Shown: positions 7,498 through 14,918 of the stretch, one piece after another
Layout of the letters: each line of letters opens with the position of its first letter
Position numbering within the stretch: position 1 is the first letter of the stretch
NCBI GenBank assembly: GCA_027294925.1
Contig: JAPULM010000379.1
Coordinates: 1 to 23,915, forward strand
DNA length: 23,915 nucleotides
Direction of reading: 5' to 3'
DNA from: a bacterium
GTDB lineage: Bacteria > Tectomicrobia > Entotheonellia > Entotheonellales > Entotheonellaceae
Notes under the pieces: generated by a model
Database searches by the model: none
Told to the model about the DNA's origin: nothing
What the model saw: the letters and a program-made list of their open reading frames with translations, nothing else
Made by a program: the position numbers and the translations under genes

Positions 7498-8637
7498 ATG
7501 CAAACCATCCAGATGGGTCCTTCACCATGGCGCCACGCGTTGTATGCCTACATGAGCGGTCATGCCAACCCATCGCCGTGGCTCTCCCTGGCGCTAGCTC
7601 CGTTGTGGATCGCATCCTACCTCTATGGCGCAGCTAGCGCAGGCCGCCACGCCAGTTATACATACGGTCTACAACATCCCAAACGGTTACCCTGCAAGGT
7701 GATCAGCATCGGAAATCTAACCCTTGGCGGCACCGGAAAAACCCAGCTGACGATCTGGATGGCGCGCTGGTTTCATCAGCACGGCTGGAGGGTAGCAGTG
7801 CTAAGCCGCGGGTACGGGGCGCGTCATGAGGGGCCTATACAATTGGTGTCAACCGGCCAGGGGCCCACCGTTGACTGGCGAAACGCTGGTGACGAAGCCT
7901 ATCTATTGGCGCAACGTTTATCTGGTGTTCCCATCCTTACAGGTAAGGACCGCTATCGTAGTGGCCTTTATGCCTATCATCAGTTTGGTTCACAGGTGGT
8001 CATTCTCGATGACGGGTTCCAGTACTATGCCTTACACCGCGACCTAGACCTTGTGTTGATTGACGCCAGTAATCCATTTGGCCATGGCGCTCTCTTTCCA
8101 CGCGGCACACTCCGAGAACCACTGCGGGCTATGCGAAGAGCCGACGCTATTATCGTTACCCGCGCAGAAAACCCATCGGCCTCCCTGGACGTACTACAAC
8201 GCCGCATACGACGCTGGCATGATACGCAATCCATTTATACCATGACCACTTCTGTAGAAGGGTTGCAGCAGGCCAAAGCCGACCATTGCAAAGCCCCTCC
8301 CCGCCTACGTGGCCACCGTGTGATCGCTTTTTCGGCAATCGGTAATCCGCAAGCACTTAGCACAACGTTACATCAACTTGGCTGCAACGTCGTAGCCGTA
8401 GCCGTATTTCCCGATCATCACCCCTATACAACGAAAGACTGGCATGCTATTGTAAAACTGGCTCACCAGCACCGTGCAGACTGTCTAATCACAACCGAAA
8501 AAGACGCGGTGCGGCTGGATCCGGATTGGCAAGCGCCAATGCCGGTTTATGTGCTTCGCATTGGCGTGCGGTTCACGCCGGATAACACATCGCCGCAGCA
8601 ACTGCTCCAGACCTTAATGGCGACCGACGCCTCTTAA
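7498..8637 (+). CDS. lpxK: LpxK, tetraacyldisaccharide 4'-kinase
   Basis: Phosphorylates the 4' position of the tetraacyl disaccharide to give lipid IVA, using ATP at the inner membrane. The 379-residue protein has an N-terminal amphipathic/hydrophobic region (about 27-45), the Walker A loop GNLTLGGTGKT (72-82), SRGYGA, the LDDGFQYY catalytic segment and a late TTEKDAVRLD motif, all typical of LpxK. ATG at 7498 is chosen because GGGAG at 7488-7492 is five bases upstream; the in-frame GTG at 7471 would add nine residues and lacks a good site. It follows waaA by 58 bases, the second largest gap in this run. A family length of about 330-380 fits. Confidence 0.96.
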   Translation: MQTIQMGPSPWRHALYAYMSGHANPSPWLSLALAPLWIASYLYGAASAGRHASYTYGLQHPKRLPCKVISIGNLTLGGTGKTQLTIWMARWFHQHGWRVAVLSRGYGARHEGPIQLVSTGQGPTVDWRNAGDEAYLLAQRLSGVPILTGKDRYRSGLYAYHQFGSQVVILDDGFQYYALHRDLDLVLIDASNPFGHGALFPRGTLREPLRAMRRADAIIVTRAENPSASLDVLQRRIRRWHDTQSIYTMTTSVEGLQQAKADHCKAPPRLRGHRVIAFSAIGNPQALSTTLHQLGCNVVAVAVFPDHHPYTTKDWHAIVKLAHQHRADCLITTEKDAVRLDPDWQAPMPVYVLRIGVRFTPDNTSPQQLLQTLMATDAS

Positions 8638-8657
8638 AGGACAGAAAGTGTATTCAT

Positions 8658-9773
8658 ATGACGACGTCTGTAAAAGTTCATGCGACGCGTATTCTGGTCA
8701 TACGCTACCGGATGATCGGCGATGTCCTCTTGGATACACCGATTACACGGGCCTTACGCCGCCACTATCCGAATAGCCACATTGCATTCTGCACGGAATC
8801 AACACCGGCCGAGGTACTGCGTGGAAACCCCGATATCGATGAAATTGTACTTCACCCTCGGCCTGTCACCTGGTATCAGGAATTTCAGTTTCTCCGTCAG
8901 GTACGGCGGCGCTGTTTTGACCTCGTAATTGATCTGATGGGAAACTCTCGCAGCGCTCTACTAACTCGCATCAGCGGCGCTCGGCACCGCCTGGCTTTTT
9001 CTCGCTTTCCACGTTCGCTCTGCTACTCCATCCTGGTCAATCATCACCCTGAGGTGCAAGCCTACACAGTTGCCAAACGCCTCAGCTTGCTCAAACCGCT
9101 CGGCATTCAGGCAACTGACACGTCACTGCATATGACCTACACGCAACAAGAGCAGGAAACGGTCGAACGATTTCTCAGCACCAATGGGGTCAAGCCTGAC
9201 GATCTGCTGGTCTGTATGGATCCGACAAGTTATGTCTCCACCCGTGAGTGGCCAGGAGAACATGTTGCCTGCCTTACTGATTTGCTTAGTGAACGATTAA
9301 ATGCCCGCGTCTGCCTGTTGTGGGGACCAGGAGAAAAAGAAAAGGTACAGGCAATTGCGACTGCGACGCATAGCGGCCCATTGCTCAACCCTGCCTGGAA
9401 ACTCACGCATGTGGCGGCGCTGCTGGCGCGTGCGGATCTTTTTGTCGGATGCAATTCGGCGCCTCTGCATATCGCCGTGAGTCAGCATACCCCAACCCTG
9501 ACCATTCATGGGGCGACCGGAACCAACGGCTGGAGCCCCCCTGAGCCGCAGCATCGTACAGTAGCGCTGGAGCTGCCTTGCCAGCCTTGTGGAAAGAGGT
9601 CTTGCGGTCCGCCATTGAATACGGCCTGCCTGCGGACGCTCACACCGGAAACGGTCTTCAAGGCCGTCCAGGCCTGCTCGCCATGGGTGCCAAAGCTACA
9701 ACAATGGCCAAATCATAAGCGTTTAGCAGGCGACCTCGCGCTACAAGAGGACAACACAGACCAGCGTGCCTAG
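8658..9773 (+). CDS. GT9 glycosyltransferase, ADP-heptose:LPS heptosyltransferase-like
   Basis: A 371-residue GT-B enzyme of family 9. The N-terminus shows RILVIRYRMIGDVLLDTP (11-28), the usual start of heptosyltransferases. The C-terminal donor domain has CNSAPLHIA, a GATGTNGWSPPEP block and a cysteine-containing segment (CQPCGKRSC) common in this family. In the donor phosphate-binding loop the sequence reads STREWP where TKRWP is typical, so the usual lysine appears to be arginine; this was aligned by eye. It probably adds an inner-core heptose after Kdo, but the acceptor and sugar are not proven. The ribosome binding site is poor: AAAGGA lies about 17 bases before ATG. Confidence 0.88.
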   Translation: MTTSVKVHATRILVIRYRMIGDVLLDTPITRALRRHYPNSHIAFCTESTPAEVLRGNPDIDEIVLHPRPVTWYQEFQFLRQVRRRCFDLVIDLMGNSRSALLTRISGARHRLAFSRFPRSLCYSILVNHHPEVQAYTVAKRLSLLKPLGIQATDTSLHMTYTQQEQETVERFLSTNGVKPDDLLVCMDPTSYVSTREWPGEHVACLTDLLSERLNARVCLLWGPGEKEKVQAIATATHSGPLLNPAWKLTHVAALLARADLFVGCNSAPLHIAVSQHTPTLTIHGATGTNGWSPPEPQHRTVALELPCQPCGKRSCGPPLNTACLRTLTPETVFKAVQACSPWVPKLQQWPNHKRLAGDLALQEDNTDQRA

Positions 9774-9814
9774 GATACATGGAGCAACATAATTGAGGGA
9801 GGAAAGAGCGCCGT

Positions 9815-10447
9815 TTGAGGGTCGAATACATACATTTCCACAGCCGGGCAAGAAGAACCCACTATATTGCCGATCAATTCCAGCCTCTATTGAAGGGCAG
9901 CGTACTCGACGTCGGCTGTGACAAGGCTCTGTTAAAACAACTGCTTACTGGCATCCACTATATCGGGGTGGATATTTCGGGCGCACCCGACGTGCAACTC
10001 GATCTGCAACGTATCAATTGTCTACCGTTTGCCGATGCATCGTTCGACTGTGTGATCTGCACGGATACGCTAGAGCACCTTGATAATCTACACACTGTTT
10101 TTGGGCAGTTAATCCGAGTCACAAAAAGATACGTGATCATTTCCTTCCCGAACAATTGGGCGAATGCTAGGCAACCCATTCAAAGGGGCCGAGGCTCTTT
10201 TGAGCACTACGGTCTTCCGGCAGACGCGCCAGCAGACCGCCACAAGTGGTTTTTTAATTTCTCAGAAGCGATGGAATTTGTCCAGCAGCAGTTACATCGA
10301 TATCCGATATCACTCTCTACCGCCCATGTGACGGAAAAACCTAGACCTGTGCTCATTAGAGCCCTGCGGCGGCTTTTATACCCGTCACAAAACCATTATC
10401 TCAACAGGTATGCGCACACCCTCTGGGTCGTACTTGAAAAGTCGTGA
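9815..10447 (+). CDS. Class I SAM-dependent methyltransferase
   Basis: A 210-residue Rossmann-fold methyltransferase of the Methyltransf_11 type. Motif I is VLDVGCDKA (30-38), followed by the acidic end of beta-2 (GVDISG, 51-56), CLPFADASFDCVICTDTLEH and an IISFPN strand. No membrane segment is seen. The substrate is unknown; its place between two core glycosyltransferases suggests methylation of a sugar or of a surface polysaccharide precursor, which is inference. The start is TTG at 9815 (an unusual start) supported by the purine-rich GAGGGAGGA at 9795-9803. No in-frame ATG gives a complete N-terminus. The gap to the next gene is 24 bases. Confidence 0.85.
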   Translation: MRVEYIHFHSRARRTHYIADQFQPLLKGSVLDVGCDKALLKQLLTGIHYIGVDISGAPDVQLDLQRINCLPFADASFDCVICTDTLEHLDNLHTVFGQLIRVTKRYVIISFPNNWANARQPIQRGRGSFEHYGLPADAPADRHKWFFNFSEAMEFVQQQLHRYPISLSTAHVTEKPRPVLIRALRRLLYPSQNHYLNRYAHTLWVVLEKS

Positions 10448-10471
10448 AGCAACGGTCGCCAGGAGCCTTGC

Positions 10472-11623
10472 ATGAAGATCGCTCTCGTACATATGCGACA
10501 CGCTGCTACAGGTGGGACAGAGCGCTACCTTAATCATCTCGCGACCTACCTTGCTGATTTAGGGCACGAGGTTACGATCGTGTGCCGGCGCCACGAGAAA
10601 CACCCCCATCCGGCCTGCCGCTTTGAGCTTTTGCATAACGTCGCACTTGGCAGAACGCACCGCCGGTGGGCTTTTGCTAAGGCTGTCGAACGCCATGTGA
10701 TTGGCGCCCGTTATGATATGGTCTTTGGTCTTGGCAAGACCTGGACACACGACGTCATCAGGATGGGCGGGGGGTGCTACCAGACCTGGATCGACCTCGT
10801 CCAGCAGGCCTCACCGTGGTCAATCAGGCAAGCTATCGGGGCCAGGTTGGCCGAATCTCGTCTTATCCTGGCGATCGAGGCGCGGGCTCTTGCCGCGCAA
10901 GCCTATGGCCGGGTTATAACCAACTCAGAGATGGTCAAACGCGATGTGATGGAGCGCTACAACATCCCTGCCGACAAGATTACCGTTATCCATAACGGCG
11001 TCGATCTGACACGCTTTCACCCTCGCCACCGTAACGGCTCTGGTGTGACGTTACGTCGGGCGTGTGGTTTTCATGCTGACCACACGGTGCTGCTATTCCT
11101 CGGCACTGGGTATCGCCGTAAGGGTCTTGACCGGCTACTCAAGGTTTTTCCTGCTCTCCTCCGTCAACGTCCCGAGACCCGCCTGTTGGTGGTAGGTTAT
11201 GATTCCCGCTTGGCGCGATGGAAGTCCCAGGCCAAGCGCCTGGGACTCGCCCCTTATGCTTGTTTCCTTGGCGGTCGTCGGGATCCGGAGATCTGCTACG
11301 GCGCTGCCGACCTCTATGTACTACCCACTCGATATGATCCCTTCGCTAATTCCACGCTTGAGGCGCTTGCCAGTGGGATGCCAGTGATCACGACCGCTAC
11401 GAATGGCGGCTGTGAGGTGATCGAACACGATGTGCACGGCGCCGTGATCGAGGCCACAGAAGACCATGAGGCTCTATTTTGGGCGTTACTGCAGTGGACA
11501 GATCGCGCCAGGTTAACGCAAAGCGCGCAAGCGGTCCGCGACCAGGCGGTACGCCATGACGTTAGACAAGAATTGGAAGCCAGTGCGGCAGTCCTGATGC
11601 AGGTGGCGAACAAAAAGTCTTAA
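10472..11623 (+). CDS. GT4 family glycosyltransferase (WaaG-like core transferase)
   Basis: A 383-residue GT-B retaining glycosyltransferase of family 4. The N-terminal acceptor domain starts MKIALVHMRH and has the glycine loop TGGTERYL (13-20). The linker contains IHNGVDLTRFHP, and the donor domain has LFLGTGYRRKGLDRLL and the E-x7-E-type site in YDPFANSTLEALASGMPVI. The overall pattern resembles WaaG/RfaG outer-core transferases, although sugar and acceptor cannot be assigned. ATG at 10472 follows AGGAG with good spacing. This gene closes the lipopolysaccharide run; after it the gene content becomes metabolic and strand direction varies. Confidence 0.9.
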   Translation: MKIALVHMRHAATGGTERYLNHLATYLADLGHEVTIVCRRHEKHPHPACRFELLHNVALGRTHRRWAFAKAVERHVIGARYDMVFGLGKTWTHDVIRMGGGCYQTWIDLVQQASPWSIRQAIGARLAESRLILAIEARALAAQAYGRVITNSEMVKRDVMERYNIPADKITVIHNGVDLTRFHPRHRNGSGVTLRRACGFHADHTVLLFLGTGYRRKGLDRLLKVFPALLRQRPETRLLVVGYDSRLARWKSQAKRLGLAPYACFLGGRRDPEICYGAADLYVLPTRYDPFANSTLEALASGMPVITTATNGGCEVIEHDVHGAVIEATEDHEALFWALLQWTDRARLTQSAQAVRDQAVRHDVRQELEASAAVLMQVANKKS

Positions 11624-11645
11624 ATGCAATGCAAGGAACGTGTGT

Positions 11646-11813
11646 ATGGCAGAGCCAGTACAAGCCACAATCGGCACGACTACTGGGGTTGATTCCATGC
11701 CCAGGAGAAATATGCCCCGGATTGTGCTAGGATACTCGTTAATCGAGACACTTTTGAAAACAAGACAATTCCCCCTGCCAAACTGGCAGGGCAACTGCGG
11801 TGCGCAGCACTAG
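11646..11813 (+). CDS. Possible small ORF, 55 residues, unknown
   Basis: An open frame of 55 codons from ATG 11646 to TAG 11811-11813 with AAGGA at 11633-11637, eight bases upstream. It begins MAEPVQATIGTTTGVD and has no signal peptide, membrane segment or recognised domain. It fills nearly all of the 207-base gap between the GT4 gene and the LLM oxidoreductase, and its 3' part contains two hairpins. It could equally be non-coding leader sequence. The case rests only on an open frame and a plausible ribosome binding site. Confidence 0.22.
   Translation: MAEPVQATIGTTTGVDSMPRRNMPRIVLGYSLIETLLKTRQFPLPNWQGNCGAQH
11773..11807 (+). other. Two tandem hairpins before the LLM oxidoreductase
   Basis: CCCTGCCA (11773-11780) pairs with TGGCAGGG (11784-11791) around a three-base loop, and CTGCG (11795-11799) pairs with CGCAG (11803-11807) directly after it. 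Neither is followed by a T-run on the + or - strand, so an intrinsic terminator is not supported. They lie between the end of the lipopolysaccharide run and the next gene and might be a factor-dependent terminator or a leader structure. Confidence 0.35.
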
Positions 11814-11830
11814 TGTAGGAGAACGTCGGT

Positions 11831-12871
11831 ATGAAGTTTGGTTTATTTTCGCATATCCCCTGGCCGGAAGGTATCGAGCAAAAGCAGGTCATCGACCAAA
11901 CCACCGAGCAAGCACAACTTGGCGAGGAACTCGGTTTCGTCGGTGGATGGTATGCTGAACATCATTTTTCCCGTTACGGTCTTGGCGCTTCGTCGCTGAT
12001 TATTCTAAGCCATATTGCCGCTCACACGCAGACGTTTCGAGTCGGGACGGCCATCCTTGTTCCCCCGCTGCATCAGCCGACTCGCCTGGCGGAGGATCTC
12101 GCCACGCTCGATCTGGTGAGCAATGGGCGCGTTGATGTCGGCTTTGGCCGTGGCAGTGCCAACTACGAATATTACGGTTATAATGTTGCCGGCGACGAAA
12201 GTCAGGGGCGTTTTCAGGAAGCTATCCGGCTGATACAGGCGCTGTGGACGACACCTGATCTTACGCATGAGGGCCAATATTTCAAAGTCAACCGTGCCAA
12301 TCTGGTCCCATCGCCCATTCAGAAGCCGCATCCGCCCATATTTATAGCCGCCACCCTCACCCAGGCCACTCTGGAGTTTGTCGTCTCGACCGGTCATCCA
12401 CTAATTATCGGCGTCGTCCTGGACACCTCTGATGCAGTGACGCTGTGCCACAAATTTGTCCAAATGTCGGCGGCGGCCGGACACAACGTCCCGATGTCGA
12501 GCATCCCCTTTTCGCGCTATTTCTATGTTGCCGAGAGCGAAGCACAGGCGCGCCAAGATACCCAAGCCAGTCTTGAGTGGACGCTTGATATGATCCAATG
12601 GCGGCGTACATTCAGCGAGAGCAGCGAGGTCTATCATCGCATGGCGGACTGGCGCCATACGCGCACCGAGCTACCGACAAGCTACGATGAGCTGTTTGAA
12701 CGCCGGGCGATTATCGGCACGCCGCAGTCCTGTGTGGAACAAATCAAAGCGCTTCAGAAGGAAGGTATTGATTACTTTATCTGTAATTTTGCTTTTGGCG
12801 GTCTAGAGCAACAAAAAGTGATGCGTTCCATGCGACTGTTTGCCAAAGAAGTAATGCCCCACTTTCTCTAG
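11831..12871 (+). CDS. LLM-class (bacterial luciferase-like) flavin-dependent oxidoreductase
   Basis: A 346-residue TIM-barrel monooxygenase that would use reduced flavin. Typical features are the MKFGLFSHIPWPEG start, WYAEHHFSRYG (the luciferase-family EHH segment), the TAILVPPLHQPTRLAEDLA strand, GRVDVGFGRGSANYEY and late EQIKALQKEGIDYFI. The substrate is not readable: members include alkanal monooxygenases, F420-dependent reductases and xenobiotic-degrading enzymes. ATG at 11831 follows AGGAGA at 11817-11822. It stands alone on the + strand and converges with the PLP-enzyme gene, 23 bases away. No flavin reductase gene is visible in the window. Confidence 0.9.
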   Translation: MKFGLFSHIPWPEGIEQKQVIDQTTEQAQLGEELGFVGGWYAEHHFSRYGLGASSLIILSHIAAHTQTFRVGTAILVPPLHQPTRLAEDLATLDLVSNGRVDVGFGRGSANYEYYGYNVAGDESQGRFQEAIRLIQALWTTPDLTHEGQYFKVNRANLVPSPIQKPHPPIFIAATLTQATLEFVVSTGHPLIIGVVLDTSDAVTLCHKFVQMSAAAGHNVPMSSIPFSRYFYVAESEAQARQDTQASLEWTLDMIQWRRTFSESSEVYHRMADWRHTRTELPTSYDELFERRAIIGTPQSCVEQIKALQKEGIDYFICNFAFGGLEQQKVMRSMRLFAKEVMPHFL

Positions 12872-12894
12872 GCGTTGTTCGCCAGACGTTCCTA

Positions 12895-14040
12895 TCACCG
12901 CGTCAGCTCCTCGCGTAGGCGTCCGGCAACGATGTTCTCGTCTCCAGGTTTAAGGTTGATCGGATCAACGGCGATTTCGTCGAAATAGCCGCCCTGACGC
13001 AGGCCCTGTTTGACGTAAATATGAGGCGTTCCGGCTTCCAGCGCTTCTCGAATCACCTGACCGGAGGGGCCATCCCATGATGGCTCGAAGTAGATGACGG
13101 CATGCGGAATAATGCGATTTTGCGCATCATGCTCAACCACCGCACGCACCCCCGGCACATCCCGCATAGCGTCCACAATGTGCGTCGAGACCTCCAGGTA
13201 ACGGTTCATTTCAGCGTCTTCGTCTTCGGCTAGGAAAAGTTCCAAGGCGGTGACCAGGCCAACAATTTCTTCCTTTGAGGTCTTTGAGGGACGCCCAACC
13301 CCGTTATTTGGGCTAGCGCTCAGCGCCGCAGCACGAATCAGGTCTTTACGGCCAGCCAGGATGCCAGTGCTTTGCGGCCCACGAATGCCTTTGCCGCCGC
13401 TAAAGTTTACCAGGTCCGCCCCTAAACGTAAATGTTTGGTTAGGTTGTCACGCGGCGGCAACATCGAAGCGGCATCCACCATCACCGGCACCTGATGCCG
13501 ATGGGCAATCTCACAGATGGTTTCAAAGGGCAGTATACCCGGCGGGCTGGTGAAGGGCGAGTAGAGGTAGATTACCGCCGCCGTGTTTTCATTGATCGCA
13601 TCTTCTAATTCGAGCGGCGAGGTGGTGCGGCCGAGGCCGATCTCGACAAATACGCCGCCCGCCACCCGAAACATCTGGTCGTATTGGAAGCGGTGCGCAC
13701 GTTGAATGATCAGTTCGTTACGCATACCGGTGGTATCCGGTAACTGGGCAATGCGAGAGAGATCGTCACCGGCCATACTAGCAGCAGCTTGTAAGACTAG
13801 GCCAGATGCCGCTCCAGCCGTCACCAATGCCGCCTCTGCCCCCAGTATGCGGGCAAGCGTTTCCCCCGCCGCCTGATTGAGTTCATCGATATTGACATAG
13901 GCTTGCGACGCCTCCCGCATCGCCTCGATGGTTTCGCGGCGCATGAGGGAACCACCGTACCGTGTGGTGGTGCCGGCCCCATGGATGACCGGGGTGATAC
14001 CTAACTTCTGATAGACCGCAGGGATGTTAGCAGCTTCCAT
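12895..14040 (-). CDS. SelA/DgaE-like PLP-dependent enzyme
   Basis: A 381-residue fold-type I PLP enzyme of the SelA-like group, which includes D-glucosaminate-6-phosphate ammonia-lyase (DgaE). Visible are GAGTTTRYGGSLM (21-33), the VTAGAASGL cofactor loop (73-81), VMVDAAS with the ring-binding aspartate D189, and the Schiff-base lysine K217 in NFSGGKGIRGPQ (212-223). It is shorter than true SelA and there is no selB or tRNA-Sec gene here, so selenocysteine synthesis is unlikely; an amino-sugar or amino-acid lyase/racemase role is more plausible. AGGAGG lies a few bases before the start. The gene faces away from the nucleotidyltransferase remnant. Confidence 0.85.
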   Translation of the reverse strand: MEAANIPAVYQKLGITPVIHGAGTTTRYGGSLMRRETIEAMREASQAYVNIDELNQAAGETLARILGAEAALVTAGAASGLVLQAAASMAGDDLSRIAQLPDTTGMRNELIIQRAHRFQYDQMFRVAGGVFVEIGLGRTTSPLELEDAINENTAAVIYLYSPFTSPPGILPFETICEIAHRHQVPVMVDAASMLPPRDNLTKHLRLGADLVNFSGGKGIRGPQSTGILAGRKDLIRAAALSASPNNGVGRPSKTSKEEIVGLVTALELFLAEDEDAEMNRYLEVSTHIVDAMRDVPGVRAVVEHDAQNRIIPHAVIYFEPSWDGPSGQVIREALEAGTPHIYVKQGLRQGGYFDEIAVDPINLKPGDENIVAGRLREELTR

Positions 14041-14119
14041 CTTGCCTCCTCAAACACATCCTTTTCCTTGCCAAACACAACGTGGATCATCGACAGGTCA
14101 TCCGTTGCGCCTCAAACGC

Positions 14120-14370
14120 TGTCGCAACCACTACCCCCGCTTTCTGCGTCAGGACATTGACACCGCCATTGGTCGCGTCGATCCCCAGCGTATTATCCTG
14201 TTTAGCTCGCGCGCTCGTGGTGGCGAACGACCAACGTCCGACTACGATATTGTATTTATCGGACTTCGCCATCCGGAGCATTGGTCCCGTTTATCGTTGT
14301 ATCTTGACGAACATGCCGAGACCCTATTGCCTTGATTTACTACGTTATGATGAAGCCGGCCCTGACGGTA
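14120..14370 (+). pseudogene. Frameshifted MNT-type nucleotidyltransferase remnant
   Basis: The frame over 14126-14332 encodes a recognisable MNT-family nucleotidyltransferase start: a helix (NHYPRFLRQDIDTAIGRVDP), then RIILFSSRARGGERPTSDYD. The usual GSRARG reads SSRARG (14204-14221), losing the first glycine of the GS motif, while the D-Y-D metal pair is kept (to 14248). The frame stops at 14333-14335, but the family's next block continues one frame over as DLLRYDEAGP at 14334-14363. This suggests an indel just before that point. Intact members are about 100-140 residues and serve as antitoxins to HepT. No HepT partner follows here. No convincing start codon was found. Confidence 0.72.
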
Positions 14371-14918
14371 GAGTTGCACCAGGTTTGAGACTGCCTGCCA
14401 CTCTACCTGTGGACCTGCGGTGTCGGGCGGCGTCAGGTCACCCTTGATGTCGCCTTGCGGCTCACAGCCCAACAGCAGGAGCAGGCAGAGGACAATGCCG
14501 ACCCGGACAAGCCGCCACCACCTTACCTGCACACGCCACAGGGGCAATCGGTTGGGGGCACCGATACCCTCCTAAGCTTATGGAATACGCGGTACGCACT
14601 GGGACGCCAGGTTGGCCTAGCATACGCCAGTGGTGGGCAGATTGCCACTATAAAGGTCGCCTGGGTACCCAATATACCCCTTTCAAGCCTGAGAAGCTTG
14701 TAGTGTTCCTGGTGATTGCCTGGTGGTTGCCTGAAAAATGGCCTTGTGCGGACAGGTTGCCTGCCAGTCTTGGGTATTCGGTATGATCTTTTCATCTCCA
14801 CCTCAACAAATGCCGCGACATGTGTTAACATACATCCCACTCTCACATCTGCGCCACGCATGCGTGATACGGGGTGGGATACGATCTCATCAAGTGGGGA
14901 AAAAACAAGGAGAGGCGT
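14371..14918. other. Unassigned region between MNT remnant and molybdopterin subunit gene
   Basis: No gene is recognised in these 548 bases. A + strand frame stays open from 14389 to 14703 (from the stop at 14386-14388), with a possible TTG start at 14455, and encodes a Gln/Pro-rich stretch containing PPPPYLHTPQGQSVGG. A second, overlapping + frame from 14580 encodes HYKGRLGTQYTPFKPEKL and a hydrophobic WW segment. Neither has a recognised domain or a good ribosome binding site, so these may be decayed gene pieces or chance frames. An inverted repeat pairs GGTAGAGT (14367-14374) with ACTCTACC (14400-14407), and TGTTAACA at 14823-14830 is a perfect palindrome. The promoter of the next gene should lie at the right end. 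Confidence 0.4.

Noticed and set aside
11773..11791. Strong hairpin as an intrinsic terminator of the LPS run
   Set aside because: The stem is good, but no run of T follows on either strand; it was kept only as a hairpin.
12895..14040. True L-seryl-tRNA(Sec) selenium transferase (selA)
   Set aside because: The protein is short for SelA and no selB, selC or selD is seen, so only the broader family is claimed.
14242..14547. Minus-strand frame with a lipoprotein-like start (LCLLLLLGC)
   Set aside because: Its leucine run is the reverse complement of a CAG/GAG-rich + strand stretch, it overlaps the MNT remnant, and the rest has no recognised domain or convincing ribosome binding site.
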